Positions 18,326 through 28,300 are shown, counted from the first letter of the stretch. The stretch is 48,527 bases of DNA from Candidatus Eiseniibacteriota bacterium (GCA_029569475.1 JAKQSZ010000051.1:1-48527), one strand, 5' to 3'. The notes: generated from the sequence alone by a model not told the origin. Translations and numbers: made by a program.

Positions 18326-19674
18326 TCCGCCTCGGCCCCGCCCCCGCTTTCCTGCGAGGTCGCTTCGGATCCGTCACCCTCCCCCACATGCACGATCTGA
18401 AGGTATCTCGACCGCGGCCAGGGGTACGGTCCGAGGGGCGCACCCGCGTCAACCAGGTCGGCGAAGGACCGGTGGCTCGGCTTACGGCCCCCAACGGCCG
18501 CGTCGCGCTCTGACTCCCCGCCGGAACCAGACGCCGCTGGCTCGACCTGCAGGTCAGACGTCCGGGTGGAGGGATCCGCCGCTTTCACAGGCGCAAGCGG
18601 ATCCGCATGTTCATCCTCCCACGCGAGAGCGGCCTCCTTCCCCCGGATCCAGCGCAGGACCGTGGCGGCGTCACGCAGCAGCGCCTCCACTCCCTCCCCC
18701 GTGTGCGCCGAGACACGCCGGCTGCCGGCGCCGGAGACGCGGGAGATCTCTCCCGCATCCGCGCTCTCCGGGGGCTCCGGCAGGAGGCTCCACTTCGCGA
18801 GGTCGGGCAGATCGCGCGCGAAGGCCAGGTCCGCCCGGCTATAGCAGACGAGCCGGGGCCGGCGACGCAGCGCCGGGCTGAAGGACTCGAGTTCGCGCAA
18901 GAGGATCGCCAGGTCCTGGAGCGGGTCGGGAGAGGCGGCATCGATGAGGATCAGCAGCAGGCGCGTACGCTCCACGTGCCGGAGAAAGCGCGTGCCGAGC
19001 CCCTTGCCCTCGTGGGCCCCCTCGATCAGTCCCGGCAGGTCCGCCATCACCAGGGAGTCGTACTCTCCCACGGGGACCAGGCCGAGGTTGGGCGCCAGCG
19101 TCGTGAAAGGGTAGTCCCCGATCCGCGGCGTGGCGTTGGAGAGCCGCGCCAGCAGAGTCGACTTGCCGACATTGGGCAACCCCACCAGGCCGATGTCGGC
19201 AATGAGCTTGAGCGTCAGCCGGATCTGCCGTTCTTCTCCCTCCCCACCATCGGTGGCGAAGCGCGGCGCCCGCCGCGTCGGGGTCTTGAAGTGCGTGTTC
19301 CCCTTGCCGCCGCGCCCTCCCCTGGCGACGCACACACGCTCATCGGGCTCCGTCAGGTCGGCCAGCGGCATGAGATCCGGCAGCTCGTGCACCAGCGTCC
19401 CGGCCGGCACCCGCAGCACGCAGTCGGCCCCGCGCCGCCCGATCATCTGCTTGCCCTTGCCATGCTGCCCGTTCTCCGCCGCAAAGTGCGTCTCGTGCCG
19501 GTAGCGCAGCAGCGTCCGCATGTTGGAATCGACCACGAACACGACATCGCCGCCGTTGCCTCCGTCGCCGCCGTCGGGACCTCCCTTGGGGACGAACTTC
19601 TCGCGGCGGAAGCTGATGCACCCGTGGCCGCCGTTGCCGGCACGGACCGAGATGACGGCCTCATCGATGAACAT
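18322..19674 (-). CDS. obg: GTPase Obg with altered G4 motif
   Basis: Obg is an essential GTPase of 50S ribosome maturation. The 450-residue protein has the glycine-rich Obg fold (1-158: [35 protein letters not shown]). The G domain carries G1 GLPNVGKS, switch [14 protein letters not shown]3 DLPGLIEGA and G5 SAHTGEG. The G4 position, normally NKxD, reads SRAD in [11 protein letters not shown], so the Asn and Lys are both replaced while the base-specifying Asp is kept. The C-terminal ~90 residues are acidic and not the classical OCT domain, apart from a conserved-looking [12 protein letters not shown]. It lies downstream of the fmdB-like gene (36-bp gap) and overlaps dprA by 4 nt. Confidence 0.92.
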   Translation of the reverse strand: MFIDEAVISVRAGNGGHGCISFRREKFVPKGGPDGGDGGNGGDVVFVVDSNMRTLLRYRHETHFAAENGQHGKGKQMIGRRGADCVLRVPAGTLVHELPDLMPLADLTEPDERVCVARGGRGGKGNTHFKTPTRRAPRFATDGGEGEERQIRLTLKLIADIGLVGLPNVGKSTLLARLSNATPRIGDYPFTTLAPNLGLVPVGEYDSLVMADLPGLIEGAHEGKGLGTRFLRHVERTRLLLILIDAASPDPLQDLAILLRELESFSPALRRRPRLVCYSRADLAFARDLPDLAKWSLLPEPPESADAGEISRVSGAGSRRVSAHTGEGVEALLRDAATVLRWIRGKEAALAWEDEHADPLAPVKAADPSTRTSDLQVEPAASGSGGESERDAAVGGRKPSHRSFADLVDAGAPLGPYPWPRSRYLQIVHVGEGDGSEATSQESGGGAEAE

Positions 19675-19710
19675 GGGAACTCCCGCCGATCCTTCGCCGC
19701 ACAGCGAAAC

Positions 19711-20091
19711 CTAAGCGGATTTCGTGCCGGAACCGGACGCGCTGCTTTTGTCGCCGGATCGCGAGCCGCCCTTGGTCGCGGTCCCCTCGGCGGTCTTGCC
19801 CGCGCCGCTCTTGCCATCGCCGGACTTGCTCTCCCCCGGCTTTCCGGAGCCGGAGCTTCCGCCGCCCGATGAGCCCCGGGCCTCCGCTTGGGCCTTGGCC
19901 TTGTAGTCCGGACTCCGGTAGTCCGTGGCGTAGAATCCGCTGCCCTTGAAGATGATCCCCGCGCCCGTCCCCAGCTTGCGCGTCACCTTCTTCCGGCACT
20001 TCGGGCAGAGCTTCTTCGGGGGATCGGACATCTTCTGCACGAGCTCGAACTCGTGGCCACAACTCGAACAGACGTACTCATAGGTCGGCAT
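19711..20091 (-). CDS. FmdB-family zinc-ribbon protein
   Basis: The protein has 126 residues. Residues 1-55 are the FmdB regulatory-type zinc ribbon, MPTYEYVCSSCGHEFE followed by LCPKCRKKVTRKL, with CxxC pairs binding one zinc. The GSGFYATDYRS segment after it is conserved in the family. The C-terminal ~60 residues are a low-complexity Gly/Ser/Lys tail. FmdB was first proposed as a regulator of formamidase genes, but most members have no proven role. It sits 36 bp ahead of obg and is probably co-transcribed with it. Confidence 0.88.
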   Translation of the reverse strand: MPTYEYVCSSCGHEFELVQKMSDPPKKLCPKCRKKVTRKLGTGAGIIFKGSGFYATDYRSPDYKAKAQAEARGSSGGGSSGSGKPGESKSGDGKSGAGKTAEGTATKGGSRSGDKSSASGSGTKSA

Positions 20092-20222
20092 GAACTGGTC
20101 AACTCCTCCTTGCTTGTCCTGGCGGCTTCCCGTCGAGCGAGGGAGAGCCCGCCGCGAACCGTCCTGTTGTCCTCTTCGTCCTCGTCCAAGGCCGGGTCCC
20201 GGACCGTCTCCCAGCGCAGGCG

Positions 20223-20269
20223 AAAGGAGCGCCGCCCGGCCGGTCAGCCGGGACTGGGCCGCGCTCCTT
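20223..20269 (-). terminator. Hairpin downstream of the aminotransferase gene
   Basis: AAGGAGCG at 20223-20230 pairs with CGCTCCTT at 20262-20269, with further GC pairing inside (CGGCC-type). On the minus strand the stem ends in CTCCTTT. It lies 37 bp after the aminotransferase stop and before the fmdB-like start, so it may end the upstream transcript. Confidence 0.45.
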
Positions 20270-20305
20270 CCTGACCGGCACCTGGGACGCCCCGCCGCGG
20301 TTTGG

Positions 20306-21499
20306 TCAGCTCAGCTTTTCGAGCGCATGCACCAGCGAGCGGAGCCCGTCCTCGATCACCTGGTCCGCGCAGGCGAAGGAGATGCGCAGGTGATCGTCGG
20401 CCCCGAAGGCGTCTCCGGGGACCAGCGCCACCCTGGCTTCGTCGATCAGGTACTCCGCCATCGCCTGCGATCCGCGCACCGTGCGGCCTCCCGCGCTGCG
20501 GCCGTAGTAGGCCGAGAAATCCGGGAAGACATAGAAGGCTCCCATCGGCGCTACCACGCGCAGGTCGCGAGCCTCGGACAGCAAGGCCAGGACACGCTGC
20601 CGCCGGCGCGAGAAGGCCTTGACCATCTCCTGGATCGGGGCGTCCTCGCCGCCGAGCGCGCAGAGGGTAGCCTCTTGCGAGATGCTGCAAGGGTTCCCCG
20701 ACAGGTGGCTCTGCATCGCGACGGCGGGACCGGTCCAGTCGGCCGGAGCTGCCATGTATCCGATGCGCCACCCTGTCATGGAGAAGGCCTTGGACACGCC
20801 GTTGACGACCGCGGTCCGCCCCCGCAGCGCCGGCGAGACGGCGGCCGGGCTCACGTGCTCTGCGCCCTCATAGATGATCCGCTCGTAGATCTCGTCGGTG
20901 ATCAGGTGGATCCCGCTCTCGATGATCACGCGATCGAGCGCCTCGAGTTCCCCGCGGGTGTAGACGACGCCGGTCGGATTCGACGGGGTGTTCAGGATGA
21001 TCGCCACCGTGCGACGTCCGATGGCGGCCTTCAACTGGTCTGGTGTCACCTTGAATCCCCCGGCCAGGTCGGTCTTGAGGATCTTCGGCACCCCGTCCAG
21101 GAGGGCGACCATCTCCGGATACGAGACCCAGTACGGCGCCGGGATGAGGACCTCATCGCCGGGATCCACCAGGGCGGCCAGGGCCATGTAGATCGCCTGC
21201 TTGGCGCCATTGGAGACCAGGATCTCCTCCGGACGGTACTCGAGCCCATTCTGCCTGGCCAGCTTGGCGCAGATGGCCTGCCGCAGCGCCAGCGTCCCCT
21301 GGGGGCTGGTGTAGACCGTCTTGCCGCCCCGGATCGCTTCGATTCCCGCCTCGGCGACGAACGGAGGCGTCGGGAAATCGGGCTGGCCGGCCCCAAAGTT
21401 CCAGAGTTTCACTCCCTTGGCCGACAGAGCCCGGACCTTGTCATCGATTGCGATCGTGGTGGACAAGCGCACCTGCTGCGCCCGACTCGAGTGCTTCAT
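20306..21499 (-). CDS. aspC: Class I aminotransferase (aspartate aminotransferase-like)
   Basis: This 397-residue PLP enzyme has all main fold-type I marks. They are the substrate-binding GAGQPDFPTP near the start, SNGAKQAIYMALAAL, PAPYWVSYPEM, NTPSNPTGVVY, D202 in ITDEIYE (binding the PLP nitrogen), the Schiff-base K237 in NGVSKAFSMTGWRIGY, and the C-terminal substrate arginine in LRISFA. These match the Ib aspartate/prephenate aminotransferase group. It probably makes aspartate, and perhaps arogenate, fitting the presence of aroK upstream in the same run. ATG 21499 has GAGGAGGAG upstream and overlaps the stop of a possible small ORF by 4 nt. Exact substrate preference is not proven. Confidence 0.88.
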   Translation of the reverse strand: MKHSSRAQQVRLSTTIAIDDKVRALSAKGVKLWNFGAGQPDFPTPPFVAEAGIEAIRGGKTVYTSPQGTLALRQAICAKLARQNGLEYRPEEILVSNGAKQAIYMALAALVDPGDEVLIPAPYWVSYPEMVALLDGVPKILKTDLAGGFKVTPDQLKAAIGRRTVAIILNTPSNPTGVVYTRGELEALDRVIIESGIHLITDEIYERIIYEGAEHVSPAAVSPALRGRTAVVNGVSKAFSMTGWRIGYMAAPADWTGPAVAMQSHLSGNPCSISQEATLCALGGEDAPIQEMVKAFSRRRQRVLALLSEARDLRVVAPMGAFYVFPDFSAYYGRSAGGRTVRGSQAMAEYLIDEARVALVPGDAFGADDHLRISFACADQVIEDGLRSLVHALEKLS

Positions 21500-21723
21500 G
21501 ATCTCCTCCTCAATCCCATACCCGACCCCTGCCCTCTGCGCAGAGTGTGAATCCGGTGGCCCCGACGCGAGAGGTCCCGCATCGGATCCACCTCCTCGTA
21601 AACCTCCTCAATGACTCCCGTGTGCCTCCACTCCGTGACGTCTCTCGTCAACTCACCGTGGGATTTCAGCCTCTCGCTCCGCACTGACCCCCGTGTGACT
21701 CTGTTCCGCGACCGCGACGGCAT
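21496..21723 (-). CDS. Possible small protein translationally coupled to the aminotransferase
   Basis: A 75-codon frame ends with TGA overlapping the aminotransferase ATG by 4 nt (ATGA). The middle part (EWRHTGVIEEVYEEVDPMRDLSRRGHR) has a mixed, protein-like composition unlike most shadow frames here. The first ~25 residues are Arg/Ser-rich and the start may be internal. No family is recognised. It could equally be a leader region whose GAGGAG repeats serve only as the aminotransferase ribosome site. Confidence 0.3.
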   Translation of the reverse strand: MPSRSRNRVTRGSVRSERLKSHGELTRDVTEWRHTGVIEEVYEEVDPMRDLSRRGHRIHTLRRGQGSGMGLRRRS

Positions 21724-21725
21724 CG

Positions 21726-21746
21726 CCGGACCCGCCGGCGGTCCGG
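21726..21746 (-). terminator. Hairpin after coaD
   Basis: CCGGACC (21726-21732) and GGTCCGG (21740-21746) form a perfect 7-bp stem with a 7-nt GC loop, 9 nt after the coaD stop on the minus strand. No U tract follows. It may be a weak or factor-dependent terminator. Confidence 0.35.
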
Positions 21747-21755
21747 TGGCGCCAG

Positions 21756-22247
21756 CTATCCAAAACGAGCCTTCAGACGACGGATCACACCCGGCGGAAC
21801 CAGTCCCTCCACGCTGCCCCCGTTGCGCGCCACCTCCTTCACCAGGCTGGCGTTGAGGAAGGTGTACTGCGCGGTCGGCATCAGGAAGATCGTGTCGACG
21901 TCGGGCGCCAGCCTCTGGTTCATCAGCACCATCTGGAACTCGTACTCGAAGTCGGAGACGAAACGCAGCCCCCGGATGACGCCGTGCACCCGGCGCTGGC
22001 GCGCGAAGTCCACGAGCAGACCTCGAAACGGCGTGACCTCGACCAGCGCCGACTGCTCCGCCGACAGACTCTCCCGCAGCATCTCCACCCTCTCCTCCAG
22101 GGGAAAGAGGGTCTGCTTGTGGCCGGCCTCGGCCACGGCCACGATCATGCGGTCAAAGAGATGCAACGACCGCCCCAGAATGTCGAGGTGCCCGAGCGTG
22201 ACCGGGTCGAAGCTCCCGGGAAACATGCCAATGCGATCCACGACCAT
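21756..22247 (-). CDS. coaD: Phosphopantetheine adenylyltransferase
   Basis: CoaD adenylates 4'-phosphopantetheine to dephospho-CoA, the penultimate step of CoA synthesis. The 163-residue length is typical. The nucleotidyltransferase motif is GMFPGSFDPVTLGHLDI (T17-x-G-H20). Later blocks are GLLVDFARQ, VIRGLRFVSDFEYEFQM, IFLMPTAQYTFLNASLVKEVA (the ISS-type ending). The ATG at 22247 lies 4 nt after the rsmD stop; GGGGAG sits 7 nt upstream, overlapping the end of rsmD. RsmD-CoaD is a widely conserved gene pair, which supports both calls. Confidence 0.95.
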   Translation of the reverse strand: MVVDRIGMFPGSFDPVTLGHLDILGRSLHLFDRMIVAVAEAGHKQTLFPLEERVEMLRESLSAEQSALVEVTPFRGLLVDFARQRRVHGVIRGLRFVSDFEYEFQMVLMNQRLAPDVDTIFLMPTAQYTFLNASLVKEVARNGGSVEGLVPPGVIRRLKARFG

Positions 22248-22251
22248 CTCC

Positions 22252-22809
22252 TCACTCCCCGCGCCGGTAGAAGCGCAGGGTCGTCTCCCCCACCGCGCGC
22301 ACCCGGACCAGCCGCAGCGCTCCCGCCAACTCCGGCAGCGTCGAGGAACTGCGGCTCTCCAGCGCCAGACAACCGCCGGCTCGCAGCAAGGGTGCGCCAT
22401 CCTCGCCGATCCGTTCGAGCAGGGCCGGGGTGCCGGGATCGTCGTAGGGAGGATCGGCCAGGATCCAGCCGAAAGACAACCCCTCTCTCAGAAGGATACC
22501 CACAGCCCGCTCCGCGCGCAGCGCCAGGATGCGGCAGTGTTGCCCCGCACCGAGTTCCCGGCAGTTGCGTTCCAGGACCAGGCGCGCCCCGCGGGCGGCC
22601 TCCACGAAGACCGATGCGGAGGCTCCCCGGCTCAGCGCCTCCAGGCCCAGGGCTCCGGAGCCGGCGTAGAGATCCAGCACGGGCGCGTCCGGATCAGGCC
22701 GTCCCAGGATGTCGAAGAGGATCTGGCGGACGCGGTCCTTGGTCGGCCGGGTTCCGGCCGAGGGAGAGAGGAGCCGGCGCCCCCCCCACTGCCCCGCGAT
22801 GATGCGCAC
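22252..22809 (-). CDS. rsmD: 16S rRNA (guanine(966)-N(2))-methyltransferase RsmD
   Basis: This protein, 185 residues from GTG 22809, methylates G966 of 16S rRNA with SAM. It starts (V)RIIAGQWGGRRL, as the family does, with PTKDRVRQILFDIL next, the SAM-binding VLDLYAGSGALGLEALSRGA (45-64) and catalytic DPPY at 119-122. The frame stays open for 50 more codons upstream, overlapping aroK, but that part is not family-like. CGGAG precedes the GTG. The 136-bp gap from aroK contains a small inverted repeat (CACGAG/CTCGTG, 22866-22879). Confidence 0.92.
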   Translation of the reverse strand: MRIIAGQWGGRRLLSPSAGTRPTKDRVRQILFDILGRPDPDAPVLDLYAGSGALGLEALSRGASASVFVEAARGARLVLERNCRELGAGQHCRILALRAERAVGILLREGLSFGWILADPPYDDPGTPALLERIGEDGAPLLRAGGCLALESRSSSTLPELAGALRLVRVRAVGETTLRFYRRGE

Positions 22810-22945
22810 TCCGGCCCTCAGTCTTGTCGCGGCCGCGCCGTCGTGCCGGGATGTCGCGCGAGCCTCACGAGGGCTCGTGGCGGGAGCGGAGCGACTTTGG
22901 GGCCGGGAACGCGGCGGGGCGCGCCCGAGGATGCGAGCCTCGCCT

Positions 22946-23494
22946 TCATACGGGCCCAATGACCGCCAGTCCGGCGCGCCAGGCGATCTCGCGCGCGATC
23001 TCCTCCGGATCGCGACCTTCGGTGGGCACGGCGTGATCGGCCATCTGGTAGAGCGGCTCGCGAGCCCGCATCAGCGCGGCCACGACTTCCGGGATGTCCT
23101 GTCCCTCGAGGAGCGGCCGGCGCGGGCTTTGCGGGTTCTCCAGGCGGCCCAGGACCTCCGGCATCGGCACGGTCAGCCAGAAGGTGATGCAGCGGCGGCG
23201 CAGGAGGAGCCGGTTCTCCTCGGCCAACACGGTCCCGCCTCCGCACCCGATGATCTGTCCGCTCCCCTCGCAGAGCTGCCCGAGCACGGCGGACTCGACC
23301 CGCCGGAAATACGGCTCGCCCTTGGAGGCGAAGATCTGGTGCACGTCCATCTGCTCGAGGGACTCGATCAGGGCATCGACGTCCACAAAGGGCAGCCCGC
23401 AGAGCCTCGAGAGGGTCTGGCCCACGAGGGTCTTCCCGGCGGTCATGAAGCCGATCAGGGCAAGGTTGCGCTCCAGAGGATGCGGCCGGTTCAC
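22946..23494 (-). CDS. aroK: Shikimate kinase
   Basis: The protein has 182 residues. Shikimate kinase phosphorylates shikimate with ATP in the chorismate pathway. The P-loop is GFMTAGKT (15-22), followed by FVDVDALIE (shikimate-binding Asp), a conserved FRRVES, GCGGGTV and a lid region around RRPLL. The start is GTG 23494, overlapping the tatA stop by 4 nt (GTGA), so the two genes are translationally coupled. P-loop residue T18 replaces the usual Gly/Pro of GxMGxGK, a mild departure. Confidence 0.92.
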   Translation of the reverse strand: MNRPHPLERNLALIGFMTAGKTLVGQTLSRLCGLPFVDVDALIESLEQMDVHQIFASKGEPYFRRVESAVLGQLCEGSGQIIGCGGGTVLAEENRLLLRRRCITFWLTVPMPEVLGRLENPQSPRRPLLEGQDIPEVVAALMRAREPLYQMADHAVPTEGRDPEEIAREIAWRAGLAVIGPV

Positions 23495-24015
23495 CGCGAA
23501 GGGCCTCCCGGCAATCCAGGATCCGGCGCTGGCCCCTTCGCCGGGTCCTTCGCCGTCGCGGGAACGCTGCTATCGCCCTCGTTCCGTGTCGCCTGAGGCG
23601 CCTGTGTTGCGGGCGGGGCATCCGAGCGCTCCGGGGTCAGCGCGGCCGGCCCTGCGGAGTTGTGCTGGGTCGGCCCTTGGGGAGCATCGGGGTCGGGCTC
23701 CCGCGGAGCCCCGGGCGCGTTGGGATCCCTGGTCCCCGGTGCGACCGCAGGGCCAGCCTGACCGCCGGGCCCCACGGGCGGAAGACGCGGGTCCAGCGGG
23801 TTGGGCCGGGTCACCGGCGGCGGCCAGGCGGGCGTGCGGCGCGGCGGAGGCCCCTCCTCGCCCCGAAGCTCCCGTTCGACCCCCGAGAGGGCATCGCGGA
23901 AGTCGCCCAGGCCCTTGCCCAGGGCACGCGAAACCTCCGGGATCCGCTTCGCTCCAAAGAGCAGCAGGACCACGAGCAGGATGACGACGAGTTCCTGGGT
24001 GCCGATGTTGAACAT
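23491..24015 (-). CDS. tatA: Sec-independent translocase subunit TatA with long Pro-rich tail
   Basis: ATG 24015 gives 174 residues. The first ~45 are a standard TatA/E: MFNIGTQELVVILLVVLLLFGAKRIPEVSRALGKGLGDFRDAL, with an N-terminal transmembrane helix, the FG hinge and an amphipathic helix. TatA oligomers form the pore for folded, twin-arginine proteins. The remaining ~120 residues are Pro/Gly/Ala-rich and disordered, roughly doubling the usual 60-90 residue length. No tatB or tatC is in the window. It heads the aroK-rsmD-coaD run. The frame open upstream to 24219 is unlike the family. Confidence 0.88.
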   Translation of the reverse strand: MFNIGTQELVVILLVVLLLFGAKRIPEVSRALGKGLGDFRDALSGVERELRGEEGPPPRRTPAWPPPVTRPNPLDPRLPPVGPGGQAGPAVAPGTRDPNAPGAPREPDPDAPQGPTQHNSAGPAALTPERSDAPPATQAPQATRNEGDSSVPATAKDPAKGPAPDPGLPGGPSR

Positions 24016-24225
24016 GTTCGCTTCGAGCCTCTCTGCCGGCAATGGTAGCAGACCAGGGGCACGGGCGGCGCCTTTCCCCTGGGGCCCGAACGCAGGAAGG
24101 AACGGCGGCATCGAGCAGACAGCTCCTTCCGTCGAGAAGCCGCTGCGTCGTTGTCTGCCGCCGTCCCGTCTTTCGATCCGCGGATCACCTGGAAGTCTGC
24201 GGCCGGCCTCCAGGCCCATCCGGAA

Positions 24226-25239
24226 TCAGAAGGCGAACTTCAGGGAGAGGATCTGATTGTCGTCAAAGAAGTCCGAGACAATGCGGTGGCCATAGTCCAC
24301 GTTGAGGAAGCTGCTTTCCCCCAACGGCAGTCCGAAGCCGACCCCGAAGCTGGCCCCATAGTTGAAATCATCGTCCCCCGACGCCACGTAGCCGGCGCGC
24401 AAGGCCAGCGTCTGGTTGAGCATGTACTCGGCGCCGATCTGGTACTCGTCCTCGCCGAAGTTCTTGTTCACGAAGGTGCCGTAGCCATCCAGCCGGTTGG
24501 CGCCCCGCTGCAGGACGCTGTAGGCGAGCCCGGCCTGGAAGACCGACGGCAGTTCGAAGGACGCTGACTGCGAGGCGAGGGACCGGGGGTTGGCGTTCGG
24601 ATCGTGGCTCGTCTGGTGGAAGCTCTCGAAGTCGGCGCCCCGAAACGTCATGTCGGGGCCGAAGTCCTTCAGGAGCAGCGCCAGCCGCAGATTGCCGCGA
24701 CCCGGCTGGTAGCGGATCCCGGCATCGAAGGCCAGGCCGGTCGCCTGCTCCTGCAGAATGCTCTCCGAGATCACCTTGGCGGTGAGGCCGCCGCTGACGC
24801 TCTCGGTGAACCAGCGGGAGTAGTTGAGGCCGATGACGGTAAAGGTCGGGCTGAAGATCCGGCCCGTCCCCTCCGGCTGGTCCTCCGTCGTCTCCTCGAT
24901 GTCGCCGATCTCCAAAACGTCGACCATCAGGCCGATGGTCCCGAACCCCGTCTTGGTCACCGCGGAGACGAAGTTCTTCTTCATGTCCGCGATGTAGTTC
25001 ATGCGACTGAGGTAGACCTCGGTGTTGTCGAGGTCGGCCACCCCGGCCGGGTTGTAGTACATGGCCTCGGCTCCGCCGACATCGGCGATGAACCCGCCTC
25101 CCAGGGCCAGGCCGCGGGCGCTGACCGGAATGCGCAACTCCTGCGCACCGGCGGTCCCCTGCCGCCGCGGGTTGCCGGCCAGGACCGGCGACGCCAGCGC
25201 GACCAGCGCCAGGGCGAGCAGCAAAGTCCGGACTCTCAT
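24226..25239 (-). CDS. PorV/PorQ-family outer-membrane protein
   Basis: The start ATG 25239 has CGGAGG upstream; 337 residues. A signal peptide (LLLALALVALASPVLAG) is followed by a FadL-like beta-barrel of the PorV type. The opening block is RIPVSARGLALGGGFIADVGGAEAMYYNPAGVADL, which is the family signature, and the protein ends in alternating strands with a terminal Phe (ILSLKFAF). In Bacteroidota PorV shuttles T9SS substrates from the translocon to the attachment complex. Here it is the third gene after a TonB-dependent receptor and a large sorted protein, so it may serve that partner. The rest of a T9SS is not in the window. Confidence 0.85.
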   Translation of the reverse strand: MRVRTLLLALALVALASPVLAGNPRRQGTAGAQELRIPVSARGLALGGGFIADVGGAEAMYYNPAGVADLDNTEVYLSRMNYIADMKKNFVSAVTKTGFGTIGLMVDVLEIGDIEETTEDQPEGTGRIFSPTFTVIGLNYSRWFTESVSGGLTAKVISESILQEQATGLAFDAGIRYQPGRGNLRLALLLKDFGPDMTFRGADFESFHQTSHDPNANPRSLASQSASFELPSVFQAGLAYSVLQRGANRLDGYGTFVNKNFGEDEYQIGAEYMLNQTLALRAGYVASGDDDFNYGASFGVGFGLPLGESSFLNVDYGHRIVSDFFDDNQILSLKFAF

Positions 25240-25331
25240 CGTGACCTCCGTGTAGGGCGCGCGCCGGCGCGCCGGGTGGACGGTATGAGCTGCATGACTC
25301 GTGTTCCTTCGCATGTCGCTCGGCGGGCCGG

Positions 25332-28300
25332 TCAGTACCGGGCCAGCCTCTCCTTCTCGATGAACACGACCAGCTTGGCGGTCTTGGTGCCGATGCCCGG
25401 AGCATCCACGTGGTAGATGTAGACGCCGCTGGCGATGGGGATCCCGTAGTCGTTCTCCAGGTCCCAGTTCAGATAGGAGGACTGGGCGTCGGTCTTCTCC
25501 AGCGTGCGGACCAGCTCGCCCGCCAGGTTGAAGATCCTGACCTTGGCGTCGGCCGCCGGGAGGTTGACGAAGCGGAGAATGCGGTCGAACTGGTTCGACT
25601 CGTAGGCCGACTGGTTCAGATAGGGGTTGGGAACCGCTCGCACGTTCTCCACCGAGAGTCCCACGGTGGTGCCTTCGGTCGAGCCCAGCGGGGAGGTGCG
25701 GAAAGCAAAGACATCCGCCTCGGTGTTGATCCGGTTGAGCTGGATCGAGAAGACGCCATCGGACTCCAGGAAGCTGTGCTCCGGGCGGATCCGCAGCCCG
25801 CCCGCGAGCAGCACGTCGGAGTTCCTCCCGTTGGCCCCGGGGATGTCGCCGCCGCCGTAGTCCACCGAGCCGTTGTAATCGCTGTTCATGATGTAGAAGT
25901 ACTCCCGGCCGCCGAGGTCCGACTCGTCGGGATTCCACATCAGGTCCCCCGGTTTCGCCGGGTTTTCCGTGGGAGATTCAACGATGTTGATGTTCAGCCG
26001 CCGGGGGTTCTCGGGGTCCGTCACATCCCACGCCGAACCCGGGAAGGTGCCGAACTCCTCCTGGGTTTCGTAGCGGACCGGATCGGTCAGACGCCAGTAG
26101 ACCCGGACCTGGCTCCACTGCGAGGGGTCCTGGCTGAAGCGAATCTCGAGGTCCTTGGCGTAGTCGGCCGGCGCCAGCTCGCTTCCCTGGAACTCGGCGC
26201 CGATTCCCAAGCCGCCGAAGAAACCGCTCAGGCCGAAGTTGACGCCCGTGAGCCAGCGGCCTGACGGGTCGGGTCCCCACTGGTAGTCCTTGACCCCCAG
26301 GGGAGGCCCGACGACATTGACGATGAAGCCGTTGGTGACCGGCGCCTCGAAGTCCTCCAACTGGTCGGTCATTCCGGAGAGGAGAACCTGTCCCCCTGCC
26401 GTCACGTCCACCAGGTCCCAGACGTAGGGGGTATCGCCGTTCTCGTCGTTCGGGTTGGGCCGGAAGACCACCTGGTATTCGTGGTCCACGATCGCCGCCT
26501 GATCGACATAGGCCACCTCGACATAGCCGTCGCTCACCCCGGAGGTGTGCTCGGCCTCCTGCTCCAGCACGCCCGGGTTGGCCTTGGGAACGGCCTCCAC
26601 CGCCGAAGGCGAGTTCTCCAGGGTCTCGGCGATGTCGCCCACCTTGTTGGGGCCGATGAGATAGGGTGTGACGTTGCGCGTGTCGTAGGAGTATGCGGTC
26701 ACGGCGTAGTAGTACGGACGGAAGTTGATCAGCCGGCCGCCGTTGATGTAGTCCTGCTCGATCCGCACCCGGTGCTGCAATCCCGAGTTGGACCCGCGCT
26801 GCAGCACCACGGTCTCGATGCCGTTCGACTGGCTGTTGAAGCGGTTGCCGTAGATGAGGGCGACCGTGTCCTCCACGTCGTAGGTGAAGATCTTCCGCCA
26901 GGGTCCGGCCACGGACTCGCCCTGGTAGACGTTGTAGCCCTGATGGCAGAACTCCTGGTTCAGTTCCTCACTGACCTCGCAGCTGTCCAGCGCGATGGTC
27001 GACCAGATGAGGTCGACGGCCTGGTCGTACTCCCGGACATGGACCTCCGGCCGCGGCGGCGGCGCGGGGATCCGGAAGTTCAGGTCGAAGACTTCCTGGG
27101 CCTGCCCGTCGTACTCCTTGAGCAGGCGGACGCTGTCCAAGCGGTTCACGCCCTGCGCGATCAGAATGCCGACCACCACCTCCTGCGTGTCGCCGGGGGC
27201 CATGGTGAAAGGCCCGGAGCTGAGCATGAGGCGGCGATCGTTCTCGTTCTCGTCCAGCCAGCCCGTGCCGGTGACCGGATCGCCCGGCACCTGGTAGCGG
27301 GTCTGTTGGCCGGTGGTCGGGTCGACGACGGGATCGCCGTTGATGTCGAGTCCGCGCATGTAGTTGTAGGTCTGGATGTTGTTCTTGGGGTCGGTGCCGT
27401 TGATGTACTTGTTGAACGACACCATGCCGAGGTTGCGGTAGCCCGGGATCGCGCGGCCGCTGACGTGGGCGGTGTCGCCCTCGGAGGGAACGATCGGCCC
27501 CTGGAAGAAGTCGAAACCGACCGCCGGCTGGTTCTCGCCGTAGTCCTCATCGGCGTGGTCGGCGTTGTAGCAGTAGCCCAGGCTCAGGAGGGTATCGCAT
27601 CCGACGAGGTCGTCGGTGGCTCCCCCCAGGTCGGGATCGGACCACATCGACACGTAGGTCGAGTCCAGCGTGTTCTGCCCCTTGTTGATGAAGAGATACT
27701 TGACGAAGATCATGTTCCCGAGCGGCTCGGTCCGGTCGAAGCCAAAAACCGTCTGCTGGACCTCGACACCCAGCGGCAGCGTCTTGCCCGCATTGTTGGT
27801 GTGGTTGATCGGATCGGCGTCGTTGTACACCGACCAAAGGGTCTGGTCGCCGATAATCTGCGGCACCCACGTGGCCGGATCCGCGGGATCGTAGCCGGGC
27901 GCCGCGGTGTCCGCGGGAGCGCCATGGGCAAACGGCCACTCCGAGAAATCGCCGTTGGCCGGCCCGTCGCCGCGGGAGATCTTGTACACCCGGAAGGCCG
28001 GGTCGTTGGGGGGCGCGGGCGTGCCGTCCTCCAGCATGGTGCCGGGACCGAACTCCTGGGAGTACTCGCCCACCGCCACGCGGACGGAACGTCCTTGCAC
28101 CGGGTCGTGCACCACCGCCCCGAGCCAGAGCCCCGCCGCGAAGATCGCGGTGCGTTGGGTGCCCCGCGGAAACCAGAATCCGGAGTCGCCGACCTCCAGG
28201 TCATAGGCGATCGAACCGTGGTTGGTGACGACCATCTCCGTGTTGTTCACGTTGATGCGCGTATCGTTGTCGATGTCCAACGGCACCGGCGTGAGGCCCG

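Noticed and set aside
15791..18400. 869-codon plus-strand frame opposite FAH, acyltransferase and dprA
   Set aside because: The minus strand holds three recognisable families with overlapping starts. The plus frame has no motif.
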